Notes: generated by a model from the letters alone, not told the origin. A stretch of 64,000 nucleotides of DNA from an uncultured Clostridia bacterium (GCA_944381075.1 CALWJT010000033.1:1-64000); one strand, 5' to 3'; positions 39,382 to 48,511 are shown, counted from the first letter of the stretch. Program-made: numbers and translations.

Positions 39382-40287
39382 ATGAACGAGATCGCCGTGC
39401 GCGAATATTTCGACGTCCGCCAGAAGATGCCGGCGGTGGAGCTTTCCCGTGTCGACTTCTTCGACGCGCGTCAAATTTTTGAATGCGGACAATGCTTTCG
39501 ATTTGACCGGCTGCCGGACGGCCGCTACGAAGGCGTCGCAAAAGGAAAATACCTGTGCGTCGGCCAGCCGGAAAAAGACCGCGTCCTGTTAATCGGAGCC
39601 ACCCTTTCCGATTATGAAACGGTATGGCGGGACTTTTTTGCACTGGACGAGGATTACGCCGCCATCCAGGACGATATCTATCGGCATTTTCTAAGGTTCG
39701 GGAGCGTGATCCGGGAAGCGGTGCAAATCGCCTCCGGGATCCGGATCCTCCGGCAGGATCCGTGGGAAGCGCTCGCCTCCTTTATCCTTTCGCAAAACAA
39801 CAATATTCCCCGAATCAAGAAAATGATCCGCAGCCTTTCGGAAGGGCTCGGAGAGCCGTTTTCCGCCTTCGAAAAAACATATCACGCCTTTCCGAGTGCG
39901 CAGGCGGTCTTCTGCGCCGGCGCAGAAGGACTTGCACCGCACCGGCTGGGCTTCCGCTCCCGCTATCTCTTAGACGCCGCCGAAAAATACCTTGACGGCA
40001 GGCTCGATTTTGACACGCTTCGCACGGCGCCTCTCGGACAGACGGAGACAGCACTCATGTCCGTGCTCGGCGTCGGGAAAAAGGTCGCCGCCTGCGCGAT
40101 GCTCTACGGGCTTCACAGGACCGAAGCATTTCCCATAGACGTCTGGATGCGGCGCGTGCTCGACCGGTATTATCCAAAAGGAATCAACCCCGCTTCTCTG
40201 GGTCCCTATGCCGGCATTGCCCAGCAATACCTTTTTTATTACGAAAGGGAAAGGACATCGCAGGAAAAGGCGAAAAAGCGAGCCTGA
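39382..40287 (+). CDS. 8-oxoguanine DNA glycosylase-like (HhH-GPD)
   Basis: Base-excision repair glycosylase. The N-terminal OGG domain (FFDARQIFECGQCFRFDR) is followed by an HhH-GPD domain with the nucleophilic lysine in LGVGKKVAACAML and the catalytic aspartate in FPIDVWMRRVL. ATG 39382 is 9 nt from AAGGAG; 39376 is too close. Length is about 301 aa. It shows the bacterial Ogg1-like architecture common in Clostridia. Confidence 0.92.
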   Translation: MNEIAVREYFDVRQKMPAVELSRVDFFDARQIFECGQCFRFDRLPDGRYEGVAKGKYLCVGQPEKDRVLLIGATLSDYETVWRDFFALDEDYAAIQDDIYRHFLRFGSVIREAVQIASGIRILRQDPWEALASFILSQNNNIPRIKKMIRSLSEGLGEPFSAFEKTYHAFPSAQAVFCAGAEGLAPHRLGFRSRYLLDAAEKYLDGRLDFDTLRTAPLGQTETALMSVLGVGKKVAACAMLYGLHRTEAFPIDVWMRRVLDRYYPKGINPASLGPYAGIAQQYLFYYERERTSQEKAKKRA

Positions 40288-40695
40288 GCTGCCGGCGCGC
40301 CGCAAAGGGCACAAAAATTTCCGCCCGCCGCGCGGAGCCGATGCGCGCAACGTTTCCGCCGCCCGCGCAGACCATACGAAGCTTCGGCCGCAGACGCCAT
40401 TCAGGGGAAAGCGAAGCACAGACATCCATCCGCAGCAAAAGCCTCTCAGAGCCTTCCGCATGCAGGAAGGCAAAACCGCAATCTGCCTCTCCCGAAGCGA
40501 AAAGGCACGCCCGCATCTCCAGAAAGGCTAACCCAGCGCGGTCTTCCCTGCCGCAGGCTTTTCCTGTGCAAAAAGCCGCAGATCCCTTTGGAAACGATGC
40601 GGCAAGCGTTGAGAATCGCAGATACCGCGCTGCAAGCAGAAAAAAGCAGCAGACGCCGCCCTGCGGCAATACCCGAAAAAGCAAGGAGAATCCGC
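40288..40695 (+). other. 408-bp stretch without a convincing gene
   Basis: Frames here are short, basic and arginine/serine-rich, as expected from GC-rich noncoding sequence. I see no tRNA, riboswitch core or clear promoter. AAGGAG at its end serves the next gene. It could be a long leader or the remains of a lost gene. Confidence 0.5.
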
Positions 40696-41355
40696 ATGAT
40701 CCTACAGCCCAAAGATACCACCATCGCATACCGGTGTCCCGAATGCGGGACGACCGTTATCAGCGTCGTCGGCGCACTCGCGCTTTCCGGCGATGTCATC
40801 AAGCTCAAATGCAGCTGCGGCTGCTCGGAGCTGCTTTTGGAAAATACGAACGACGACAAGATCCGGCTGACGGTCCCGTGCGTGTTCTGCCCGTCGCCGC
40901 ACCGGTATCTCGTCTCGCGCCGGCTCCTCACTACCCGCGAGCTTTTTACGTTTCCCTGCGCTTATTCCGGCATCGATATTCTGTTCATCGGCACAAAGGG
41001 CGCCGTTCTCAAGGCAGTGGAGGAGTCCGACCGGGAACTGGAGGAGCTCATCGATGAAACGGAAATGTCGGGCATTCACGATGAGAACGAAAAGGAAGGA
41101 TGCGGCGACGAGCATGTGCGCGACATGATCCTTTTTACGCTTGCGGACCTTTCCGAGGAGGGAAAAATAGTCTGCGGCTGTCCGGAGGGGACCGGCGATT
41201 TTCTCGTCGAGCAAACGCCGGACAGTGTCCTCATCTCCTGCAAAGCATGCGGCCGGAAAAAAGAAATATCCTGTGCCGGCCACTCGCTGGACGCGCAGCT
41301 GCTTTTCGACTGCGACCGGCTGTATCTGGAAGAAGATACGGAAAAAAAGCCCTGA
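40696..41355 (+). CDS. Zinc-ribbon protein of unknown function
   Basis: About 219 residues with repeated metal-binding pairs: CPECG, CSCGC, CVFC, CGC near 165 and CKAC, the latter in an ISCKACGRKKE segment. The N-terminal and C-terminal thirds look like zinc ribbons flanking a hydrophobic mid-section. The start at 40696 is chosen for AAGGAG 9 nt upstream. Similar proteins in Clostridia are annotated hypothetical; I cannot assign a role. Confidence 0.78.
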   Translation: MILQPKDTTIAYRCPECGTTVISVVGALALSGDVIKLKCSCGCSELLLENTNDDKIRLTVPCVFCPSPHRYLVSRRLLTTRELFTFPCAYSGIDILFIGTKGAVLKAVEESDRELEELIDETEMSGIHDENEKEGCGDEHVRDMILFTLADLSEEGKIVCGCPEGTGDFLVEQTPDSVLISCKACGRKKEISCAGHSLDAQLLFDCDRLYLEEDTEKKP

Positions 41356-41429
41356 TTTTTGTCAGACCTTTTGCCGCTTGCGGCAAAATCCCTATAAATT
41401 TTATTATTCATATTTCGGAGGATATCAAC

Positions 41430-42452
41430 ATGAGCAAAATCGTATGCTTCGGCGAGCTGATGCTTCGCCTCAATCCGGAGGGCTATCTCCGCTTTGAACA
41501 GGCCAAGGACTTCGAGGTAAGCTTTGGGGGCGGGGAGGCGAACGTCGCCGTATCGCTCGCCCATTTCGGCATGGATGCGGTCTTCGTATCCAAATTTCCG
41601 GCGCATGCCATCGGAGAGATGGCGGTCCGCTCTCTGCGCGTCGAGGGTGTCGCCACCGACAAGATCGTGCGCGGCGGTGAACGCCTCGGCATCTACTTTA
41701 TCGAAAAGGGAGCATCCCAGCGTCCCTCCAAGGTCATCTATGACCGCAAGTATTCGTCCATCGGTATGGCAGAACGCTCCGATTTCGACTGGGAGACGAT
41801 CTTGGACGGCGCCGACTGGTTCCACTTCACCGGCATCACGCCGGCATTGGGCGATAATGTCGCGGACATCACGCTCGACGCGCTGAAGCTCTGCAAGGCA
41901 AAGGGCATCAAGGTCAGCTGCGACCTTAATTTCCGCAAAAAGCTCTGGTCGAGTGAAAAAGCCGGCAAGGTCATGACGGAGCTCTGCCAGTATGTTGATG
42001 TCTGCATCGCCAACGAAGAGGACGCGGAAAGGATCTTCGGCGTGAAGCCGGATCAAAACGACGTGGAGGGCGGCAAACTCAACCGCGCCGGCTACATCGA
42101 TGTGGCGAAGAAGCTCACCGAGCGTTTCGGCTTTGAAAGGGTCGCCATCACGCTGCGCGAGAGCATCTCCGCCTCCGACAACAACTGGGCGGCAATGCTC
42201 TATGCGGACGGAAACGCTTATTTCTCCAAGACCTACGCTGTCCATATCGTCGACCGCGTAGGCGGCGGAGATTCGTTCGGTGCAGGCCTCATCTATGCGC
42301 TGCTCTGCGGCTATGAAAATCAAAAGGCCATCGAATTTGCCGTAGCGGCATCCTGCCTCAAGCATTCCATCGAGACGGACTTCAATTACGTCTCCGTGGA
42401 CGAGGTAACGGCTCTCATGAACGGGGACGGCTCCGGCAGAGTGCAGAGATAA
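41430..42452 (+). CDS. kdgK: 2-keto-3-deoxygluconate kinase (PfkB family)
   Basis: Phosphorylates KDG, the product of UxuA. PfkB signatures are FGGGEANVAVSLAHFG near the N-terminus and the anion-hole/catalytic DRVGGGDSFGAG near residue 285. Length (340 aa) is normal. GGAGG lies before ATG 41430. The KDG-6-P aldolase (kdgA) often beside it is absent here. Fructokinase or another sugar kinase remains possible, but uxuA in the window supports KDG. Confidence 0.85.
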   Translation: MSKIVCFGELMLRLNPEGYLRFEQAKDFEVSFGGGEANVAVSLAHFGMDAVFVSKFPAHAIGEMAVRSLRVEGVATDKIVRGGERLGIYFIEKGASQRPSKVIYDRKYSSIGMAERSDFDWETILDGADWFHFTGITPALGDNVADITLDALKLCKAKGIKVSCDLNFRKKLWSSEKAGKVMTELCQYVDVCIANEEDAERIFGVKPDQNDVEGGKLNRAGYIDVAKKLTERFGFERVAITLRESISASDNNWAAMLYADGNAYFSKTYAVHIVDRVGGGDSFGAGLIYALLCGYENQKAIEFAVAASCLKHSIETDFNYVSVDEVTALMNGDGSGRVQR

Positions 42453-42457
42453 AAAGC

Positions 42458-42497
42458 AAGCCGCCGTACCGAAACCAAACCGGCACGGCGGCTTTTC
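42458..42497 (+). terminator. Terminator after kdgK
   Basis: A stem AAGCCGCCGT / ACGGCGGCTT (about 42458-42467 and 42485-42494) with TTTTCC after it, 6 nt beyond the kdgK stop. Confidence 0.85.
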
Positions 42498-42575
42498 CGA
42501 TCTTCGGCCCGCACATCCGTAAGACGGAAAGCCGAAACACGCGGGAAAACAGGAGATATGACAGAGGAGGCTGCG

Positions 42576-43163
42576 ATGCTCGAAAACGACTGGAAGCTGC
42601 GGCGGGACGGTCCGCTCCTGCGGGACGCTCTCTGCGAATTTTTTGAATGCCGGTATGGAAAGATCCGCTTTTTAGAGGAAAAAAATATTGGAAAAGTGCG
42701 CGCGGATATGCTTGCCGTCCTGCCTGACAGCCTTCTCGGCATCGAAATCAAAAGCCACAGCGACAGCTACGAGCGTCTGAAAACTCAGATCCGGGGATAT
42801 GACACCTTTTGCGATCTGAATTTTCTTTGCGTCGGCAGCATCCACGTCCGTGCGGCGGAGCATGTGCCGCCCTACTGGGGGATCCTTGCGATGACGGTGC
42901 GGGACGGCGTTCGGTTCGAGGTGCTTCGGGAGCCTTTGGAAAATCCGAACTGCAAGCTTGCGCGGCAGGTAGAGCTTTTATGGCGCGGTGAGCTTGCCGC
43001 GATCCTCAGAGCGAGAGGACTGCCCCGGTATGAAGGGAAAAGCAAGAAATTCATCTGTTCAAAATTATGTGAAAAGCTGCCGTCCGAGGTTCTGCGTCCG
43101 CTTGTCTGCGACAGGCTCTTTGAACGGGATTACACGCGCTATCGGGACGGCAATTCTATTTAA
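42576..43163 (+). CDS. sce7726-like protein (PD-(D/E)XK nuclease fold)
   Basis: About 195 residues. The core RADMLAVLPDSLLGIEIKSH, followed by ERLKTQIRGYDTFCDLNFL, matches the sce7726 family and the D...EIK active-site pattern of PD-(D/E)XK nucleases. Such proteins occur beside phage or defence genes, but function is unproven. ATG 42576 has GAGGAGG upstream; the ATG at 42558 is too near its AGGAG. Here it stands alone between kdgK and an ABC transporter. Confidence 0.75.
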   Translation: MLENDWKLRRDGPLLRDALCEFFECRYGKIRFLEEKNIGKVRADMLAVLPDSLLGIEIKSHSDSYERLKTQIRGYDTFCDLNFLCVGSIHVRAAEHVPPYWGILAMTVRDGVRFEVLREPLENPNCKLARQVELLWRGELAAILRARGLPRYEGKSKKFICSKLCEKLPSEVLRPLVCDRLFERDYTRYRDGNSI

Positions 43164-43186
43164 AATATCCATACAACGGAGGACCT

Positions 43187-44104
43187 ATGCAGGAAAAAAT
43201 TCTCGAAACGGCGGGACTTCGCAAAGCCTACGGGAACGTCGAAGCGGTGCGCGGACTGGATTTCTATGTGGAGCCGGGACAGCTTTTCGCCTTTCTCGGA
43301 CCGAACGGCGCCGGCAAATCCACCACCATCGACATCCTTACTACGCTGCGTGAGCCGGATGCCGGCGAAACGATCATCGACGGCTGCCGGCTGGGTGCCG
43401 AAAACGACCGCATTCGGGGGATTCTCGGCGCCGTCTTTCAGGAGGGCGTGCTCGACGGGCTCCTGAGTGTAGAGGACAACCTGAAAATCCGCGGGAGCTT
43501 CTATTCCATGCACGGCAAGGCGCTTGACGCGGCGGTCGCCCGCGCAGCGAAGATCACCGGCATAGAGGAGCTTTTAAAACATCCGTATGGGAAGCTTTCC
43601 GGCGGGCAAAAGCGCCGCTGCGATATTGCCCGCGCTCTCATCCATACGCCGAAGCTCCTGTTCCTCGATGAGCCGACGACGGGGCTCGATCCTCAGACAC
43701 GGCGTATGATCTGGCAGACCATCGGGGATATCCGAAGAGAAAGCGGCATGACCGTCTTTTTCTCGACCCACTATATGGAGGAGGCCGCGGCGGCAGATTA
43801 CGTCGTCGTAATCGACCATGGAAAAATTTCCGCCAAGGGGACGCCGTCCGAATTCAAGGAACGCTATTCAAAGGACAGACTAATCCTCTGCGCAAGGCAG
43901 CCGGAGGTGCTTCTCTCGCAGCTCAAAAAACGCGGCCTTCCGGCAAAAAGGACCGCCGACACCGTGGAAATCGAGCTTTCCTCGACGCTTGCCGCTTTGC
44001 CGATCCTCGATCTATGCCGGGATGAGATCTCCGGTGTGGAAATCCTGAAGGGGACCATGGACGACGCCTTTCTCGCCGTCACCGGAAAGGAGCTTCGGGA
44101 ATGA
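43187..44104 (+). CDS. ABC transporter ATP-binding protein
   Basis: ATPase of an ABC-2 type exporter. Walker A GPNGAGKST, signature LSGGQKRR, Walker B LLFLDEPTTGLDP and the switch histidine in FFSTHYMEE are all present, with a ~75-residue C-terminal extension typical of drug/lipid/antibiotic exporters. It overlaps the permease gene by 4 nt. The substrate cannot be inferred. Confidence 0.92.
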   Translation: MQEKILETAGLRKAYGNVEAVRGLDFYVEPGQLFAFLGPNGAGKSTTIDILTTLREPDAGETIIDGCRLGAENDRIRGILGAVFQEGVLDGLLSVEDNLKIRGSFYSMHGKALDAAVARAAKITGIEELLKHPYGKLSGGQKRRCDIARALIHTPKLLFLDEPTTGLDPQTRRMIWQTIGDIRRESGMTVFFSTHYMEEAAAADYVVVIDHGKISAKGTPSEFKERYSKDRLILCARQPEVLLSQLKKRGLPAKRTADTVEIELSSTLAALPILDLCRDEISGVEILKGTMDDAFLAVTGKELRE

Positions 44105-44961
44105 TTTCGTTTTCTCTTCGCAATCTGAAATTATTTTTCAAGGACAGGGCCGCCGTCTTCTTTTCCCTGCTTGCCGTTTTCATCCTCATTGGACTGTACG
44201 CGCTTTTCCTCGGCGACGTATGGACCGACAGCTTTCCTGATGTGCCGAATGTGCGCGGACTCATGGATACATGGATGGTAGCGGGGCTTCTCGCCGTCAC
44301 CTCTGTCACCACGACCATGGGCGCATACGGCATCATGGTCGACGACAAATCAAAAAAGATCGAACGGGATTTTATCGCTTCTCCTGTCAAAAGAAGCTCT
44401 CTTCTCGGCGGCTACATGATAAATGCCGTCGTCGTCGGCATCCTCATGAGTCTTGTCACGCTGCTCCTCGCTGAGATCTACCTTCTGGCAGGCGGCGCTT
44501 CGCTTCCGTCTCCCGCAGTCCTTTTCAAAACGTTAGGGCTCATTCTTCTTTCCGTCATTGCCAATTCCGCCATGGTGCTCTTTCTCGTCTCCTTTTTCCA
44601 AAGCGCCAATGCGTTCGCGACGGCAAGCACGATCATCGGTACGCTCATTGGGTTTCTTACCGGTATTTACCTTCCTGTCGGCGCTTTGCCGGAAGCGGTC
44701 CAGCTCATCATCAAGTGCTTTCCGGTTTCTCACGCGGCGGTGCTGCTTCGTCAAGTTTTGATGGAGCAGCCCATGGAGACCGCTTTTTCCGGCGCGCCGG
44801 CGGAGACAAAGGCGGCGTTCGAGGAATTTTTAGGCGTTACCTACCGCTTCGGCGGCACGACCCTTTCCTCACTTGCCAGCATGGCAATTTTATTGGGGAC
44901 AGCAGTTCTCTTCTACGCGCTCTCACTCCTTGTTCTCTCCCGCAGAAAAATAAGGACCTGA
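44101..44961 (+). CDS. ABC-2 type transporter permease
   Basis: A 286-residue integral membrane protein with six predicted membrane segments and the ABC2_membrane pattern. It forms a complex with the ATPase encoded immediately upstream (ATGA overlap). A strong terminator follows at 45027. Confidence 0.9.
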   Translation: MISFSLRNLKLFFKDRAAVFFSLLAVFILIGLYALFLGDVWTDSFPDVPNVRGLMDTWMVAGLLAVTSVTTTMGAYGIMVDDKSKKIERDFIASPVKRSSLLGGYMINAVVVGILMSLVTLLLAEIYLLAGGASLPSPAVLFKTLGLILLSVIANSAMVLFLVSFFQSANAFATASTIIGTLIGFLTGIYLPVGALPEAVQLIIKCFPVSHAAVLLRQVLMEQPMETAFSGAPAETKAAFEEFLGVTYRFGGTTLSSLASMAILLGTAVLFYALSLLVLSRRKIRT

Positions 44962-45026
44962 TGTCACGCCGGACAGATTTGGAGAGGGCGGCGCAAAGCC
45001 TGCATACCCATAAGGGGAAGTATCTT

Positions 45027-45066
45027 GCAGGGCAGCATGGCCATTTGCCATGCTGCCCTGCTTTTT
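45027..45066 (+). terminator. Terminator after the ABC transporter
   Basis: Perfect 15-nt arms (45027-45041 and 45047-45061), 5-nt loop, then TTTTTCT. Confidence 0.9.
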
Positions 45067-45079
45067 CTCTGCCGCGGGG

Positions 45080-45290
45080 AAATTCGCGCGTCCTCGTACT
45101 GTTTTCGCTCCCCGACGAAGCAATCCGGATCTTCCGCCGACGGCGGCCGTCCATCTTATCGGCAGAACAATGGTCTTCTTCCCGAACGCACCCGCAAGCG
45201 CGGGGGGTAAGTTCGGGAATCCCCATATACTTCCGAATGACCGCCGCGAAGCCGTCAAAATCCGCTTTGTCCCGCTCGCATCTCGGATAC
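45080..45290 (-). pseudogene. Possible decayed recombinase C-terminus
   Basis: On the minus strand one frame reads DFDGFAAVIRKYMGIPELTP and, after an apparent frame change and return, DKMDGRRRRKIRI. Serine recombinases with a DUF4368 tail end in just this order: a VRKYxxxxELTP segment, an IVVxxxxK segment and a DGRRxQxIxI segment. The pieces are in different frames and no intact ORF exists, so this would be a remnant. The assignment is tentative. Confidence 0.35.
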
Positions 45291-45656
45291 CGGCCTTGCG
45301 ACGGTTCATGATGCTTCTGCCGATTCCGAGCACTTCGGACTGCACCCTATCGTTCATATAGCGGTTCAAAATGGCGATTTCCCATGCGGATAAGCACAAA
45401 ACCTATACAAGCTTACCTGCTGCCGTCTGTCAATCAAACGATCTGCCTCGTGGCAGCACACGAGCTTTACGACAAGTTTCTCCCTCTGTGAGCTTGCCAG
45501 AAATCCCATGGACCGTCTACGATGAACGGATACAAAAAGCGGATGCCCGTTTGTGCTATGTCGTACCTGCCCGATGTAATGATCCCTCCCATGCGGTGCA
45601 GGTCTTTGACGGACCGATACATGACAGCTTGTCTGCGATTTTCATATCGAATCTCC

Positions 45657-45779
45657 TCACAGTTTGCCTGCAATGCGATATCTTATAGGCTTGACATTGT
45701 TTTTCAGGAGAGACTCAGCAAACAATTCGTCCTTGCTGCAATCCTTTCCATTTGAGAACGTAGTAACCAGTATTTCCAT
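45657..45779 (-). CDS. Tiny ORF, 40 aa, uncertain
   Basis: ATG 45779 is preceded by AGGGG at 5 nt, and the product (MEILVTTFSNGKDC, KPIRYRIAGKL) is compositionally protein-like. It may be an intact small gene or a fragment in the eroded stretch. No family recognised. Confidence 0.3.
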   Translation of the reverse strand: MEILVTTFSNGKDCSKDELFAESLLKNNVKPIRYRIAGKL

Positions 45780-45940
45780 CCTTACCCCTCTGAATTTGTA
45801 TTAGCCTATTTCGGGCGGCAGGCAAAGGTGCATAGGACAGGGGATATCCGATGCGATGGGAATGAAGTCTGCGGAAGTCAACGGTACAAAGTCAAAATCA
45901 CTGCGTACAAAGCGAACAAAAAGTCCCACAGACAGCAAAA

Positions 45941-45983
45941 GAGCCGAGTACGGGTTTTTTACTTACTCGGCTCCCCATTTTTT
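45941..45983. terminator. Terminator-like hairpin
   Basis: 10-nt perfect arms (45941-45950 and 45964-45973) followed by CCCATTTTTT on the plus strand. It could also end the tRNA transcript coming from the right. Confidence 0.5.
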
Positions 45984-46167
45984 ATACGGTAGCCTCGACG
46001 ACGATTTTGCGGCCGCCGTTGACTTCCGCGGGAGCCGTGCTGCCATAACCGATCCAAAAAACGCAAATTCAGAGGTGCGGCGCCCGTCGGACAAGGATAC
46101 CGAAAAAATCGCAGGCAAAAAATAATACGAACCTCGACTTATCGCCTTGGTTCGTATTATTCTTGTC

Positions 46168-46254
46168 TGGTGCGGGTAAGAGGACTTGAACCTCCACGAA
46201 GTTGCCCCCACTAGAACCTGAATCTAGCGCGTCTGCCAATTCCGCCATACCCGC
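46168..46254 (-). tRNA. tRNA-Leu (anticodon CAG)
   Basis: Acceptor GCGGGTA/TACCCGC, a long variable arm typical of leucine tRNA, T-loop GGTTCAAGTCC and encoded CCA. The anticodon stem CTAGA/TCTAG holds loop TTCAGGT, giving CAG. It reads CUG codons. It is 39 nt from a second tRNA-Leu on the same strand. Confidence 0.93.
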
Positions 46255-46266
46255 ATACAGGAAAGA

Positions 46267-46293
46267 TTCAGCCACTGAAAGCCAGTGGCTGAA
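46267..46293 (-). repeat. Hairpin between the two tRNA genes
   Basis: Perfect 11-nt arms (46267-46277 and 46283-46293) with a 5-nt loop, directly abutting the CCA end of the upstream tRNA. It is likely a processing or partial termination signal. Confidence 0.6.
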
Positions 46294-46377
46294 TGGTGCG
46301 AGAAACGGGACTTGAACCCGTACGGTAAAACCACACGCCCCTCAAACGTGCGCGTCTGCCAGTTCCGCCACTCTCGC
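46294..46377 (-). tRNA. tRNA-Leu (anticodon GAG)
   Basis: Acceptor GCGAGAG/TTCTCGC, long variable arm, T-loop GGTTCAAGTCC and encoded CCA. Anticodon loop TTGAGGG between CACGT and GCGTG gives GAG, reading CUC/CUU. It is first in the tRNA unit, behind a consensus promoter. Confidence 0.93.
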
Positions 46378-46401
46378 ATTTCTTTCTGCGACGGTGAATA
46401 T

Positions 46402-46430
46402 TATATCCGATTTTCTATCAAATGTCAATA
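46402..46430 (-). promoter_or_regulatory. Promoter of the tRNA-Leu pair
   Basis: TTGACA (46425-46430), 17 nt, TATAAT (46402-46407) on the minus strand, 24 nt before the first tRNA. Confidence 0.9.
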
Positions 46431-46446
46431 CCTAAATTTGATTTTT

Positions 46447-46506
46447 TTAAATAAAAACAGCCGGCAGACGCGCAAAAAGGTTTCATGGCGTCGGCCGCCC
46501 GGCTGT
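46447..46506 (-). terminator. Terminator after ricT
   Basis: On the minus strand, arms ACAGCCGG (46499-46506) and CCGGCTGT (46457-46464) enclose a loop with secondary pairing, followed by TTTTATTT. Confidence 0.8.
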
Positions 46507-46547
46507 CTCGGCAGTGGCCGATGCCATCCAAATCACAAAACATCCCT

Positions 46548-47462
46548 TTAATCGGAGGACGGCGCACGTGTCTTTTCCTCTGCCGGCTTTTTGGCAGGGG
46601 CAAGCCCTCTCACGTCTTCTCTTGCATAAGAACGGACGACCGCATGCTCTCCCGAAAATTTCACCTTCACGATCCCGGAAAGCGGAATCACCTCGCAGAC
46701 AATCCCGCGTCCGTCCGGCGTTTCCACGGCAGAATCTACCTTCGGAAGTCCGGATAGAGCCTCCTCATAAGCTTCATGCTCATAACGCAGGCAGCACATC
46801 AGTCTGCCGCAGGCGCCCGATATCTTCTGCGAATTGAGGGAGAGGTTTTGTTCCTTTGCCATTTTTATGGAGACCTGAACAAAATCGTCAAGAAACTTTT
46901 TACAGCAAAACGGTCTTCCGCAGACGCCGAGCCCCCCAATCATCTTGGTCTCGTCGCGGATCCCGATCTGCCGAAGCTCAATTCTTGTCCGAAAGATCGC
47001 GGCAAGACTTTTCACAAGCTCTCGAAAGTCTACTCTGCCGTCCGCGGTAAAATAAAACAGGAGCTTGCTGTTGTCGAATGTATATTCCGCGTCCACAAGC
47101 TTCATCTCAAGGCCGTGCTCCGCAATTTTCTCCACGCAGATTTTGGCAGCTTCCTTTTCCTTGCGCTTGTTCTCCTCATATATCTTATCATCCTCCGCCG
47201 TTGCACGGCGGAGGACCGGACGAAGAGGCAAAACGACCTCTTTCTCCGTCACGGTTTTGTTGCTCAGCATCACCGTACCGTACTCGACGCCGCGGGCCGT
47301 TTCGACAATCACAGAATCGCCTTCGGCAAATTCCGCTCCCTGCGGATCAAAATAATAGATTTTACCGGAGGATTTGAAACGGACGCCGATGATTTCATAG
47401 ACACATTCCTGAGAGGCCTCTGCTTCTTCCGTTTTTGGATTCATTTCTTCGTTTTTCTTCAT
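46548..47462 (-). CDS. ricT: RicT/PSP1 family regulatory protein
   Basis: Homologue of B. subtilis YaaT (RicT), part of the Y-complex that influences RNase Y cleavage, sporulation phosphorelay and competence. The PSP1 domain carries cysteine motifs GVCGRPFCC and GACGRLMCC, proposed ligands of iron-sulfur clusters. Length (304 aa) is slightly above B. subtilis because of an acidic N-terminus and a charged C-terminal tail. It sits directly after holB, as in B. subtilis. RicA and RicF are not nearby. Confidence 0.93.
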   Translation of the reverse strand: MKKNEEMNPKTEEAEASQECVYEIIGVRFKSSGKIYYFDPQGAEFAEGDSVIVETARGVEYGTVMLSNKTVTEKEVVLPLRPVLRRATAEDDKIYEENKRKEKEAAKICVEKIAEHGLEMKLVDAEYTFDNSKLLFYFTADGRVDFRELVKSLAAIFRTRIELRQIGIRDETKMIGGLGVCGRPFCCKKFLDDFVQVSIKMAKEQNLSLNSQKISGACGRLMCCLRYEHEAYEEALSGLPKVDSAVETPDGRGIVCEVIPLSGIVKVKFSGEHAVVRSYAREDVRGLAPAKKPAEEKTRAPSSD

Positions 47463-47503
47463 CTATCGGATACCTCAAATTTTCATACAAAAGCCGGAAC
47501 GCC

Positions 47504-48511
47504 TCATGCCGCGTTCCAAAGTTCGATGGCAAGCACCGCCGCGGAAAGCGGCAAGCTCGTATTCAAGCGCAGATCCGTCAGGACCCGATCCGCCGCTGCG
47601 AAGGATATCGACACGGTCTCGGAAGAAAGAGCCGTCAAATAGGACTGCAATTCATCCGCCGTCCAGAATTCCGGTGCATATCCCTCTGAAAGGCCTCCGC
47701 GGGCAAGGTCACGATACGCGGAAAGCAAGTAGCCGGCAAACGCTTCCAAAAGCTCTCTGGAATCCGCCATCCCGCCCAGCAAGGACAAAAAAGCATAATA
47801 CGTCATCCCACGGTTTTTCATCGCTTGTCCCTCCACCGCTTTCTTTGCCGTCAGGTATGCCGTATATTCGGTCTCTCCGTTTTCCAGGATGCGGCGCAAT
47901 CGACCGATAGCGCCATGAGCTGCCCGAACGGCAAAACCCAACCGCTCGGCATCCTCCGCTCCCGGCAGCCCCGTTTCCCTGGCATAGGCGGAAAGCTCGC
48001 TCTCATCAAACGTCTCAAGGACGACTTTCTGCGCGCGGGAGCGGACCGTCGCAAGCAGGGACATACTGTTTTCGCAAAGCAGGAAAATATAGACACCGCG
48101 CCACGGCTCCTCGATCACCTTCAGCAGCGCATTCTGCGCCTGCGGCGTAATCTTATCCGCCTCGTCGAGCACATACATCTGAAAGCCAAGCTCGGACGGC
48201 GAAAGATAGACCGACGCCATAAAATCCCGAACAGCGGCGACGCCGATGGTCTTTTTCCCCTCCTCCGGCCGGAGGATCCTTACATCCGGCGAAACGCCGT
48301 CCAAGATCCGCCGGCATTTCGCAGTACGCTCCTGCTCGGAGTCCGTTTCCCGGTAAGCAAGAGAGGCCGCAATGCGCAAGGCAAGCATTTTTTTGCCTGC
48401 GCCCTGCGGCGCCTCCAGAATATAAGCATGCGAAAGCCGATCCTGCTCGATCCGTTCCCGAAAAAAAGCCTTTTGCCTTTCATTTCCTCGGATCTCTTCC
48501 AAAAAATCCAT
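47504..48511 (-). CDS. holB: DNA polymerase III subunit delta'
   Basis: Clamp-loader subunit of the AAA+ fold. The P-loop-like APQGAGKKMLA, the DEAD-type LDEADKITPQAQNALLK and the sensor TVRSRAQ are visible. Length (335 aa) is normal. Its ATG overlaps the stop of pstA by one base and ricT follows after about 40 nt, the conserved firmicute order. Confidence 0.93.
   Translation of the reverse strand: MDFLEEIRGNERQKAFFRERIEQDRLSHAYILEAPQGAGKKMLALRIAASLAYRETDSEQERTAKCRRILDGVSPDVRILRPEEGKKTIGVAAVRDFMASVYLSPSELGFQMYVLDEADKITPQAQNALLKVIEEPWRGVYIFLLCENSMSLLATVRSRAQKVVLETFDESELSAYARETGLPGAEDAERLGFAVRAAHGAIGRLRRILENGETEYTAYLTAKKAVEGQAMKNRGMTYYAFLSLLGGMADSRELLEAFAGYLLSAYRDLARGGLSEGYAPEFWTADELQSYLTALSSETVSISFAAADRVLTDLRLNTSLPLSAAVLAIELWNAA

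Larger units (their letters stand above)
45067..46167. other. 1.1-kb stretch without an intact gene
   Basis: Apart from the possible recombinase remnant, a 40-codon ORF at 45657-45779 and a hairpin at 45941-45973, I see only broken frames on both strands. The minus frame at 45467-45673 (68 codons, with YDIAQTGIRFLYPF) starts without a good ribosome site. This looks like eroded mobile or duplicated DNA. Confidence 0.5.

Noticed and set aside
46069..46275. Apparent ORF containing GMAELADALDSGS
   Set aside because: This is the familiar false translation of a tRNA-Leu gene; the tRNA itself is annotated.
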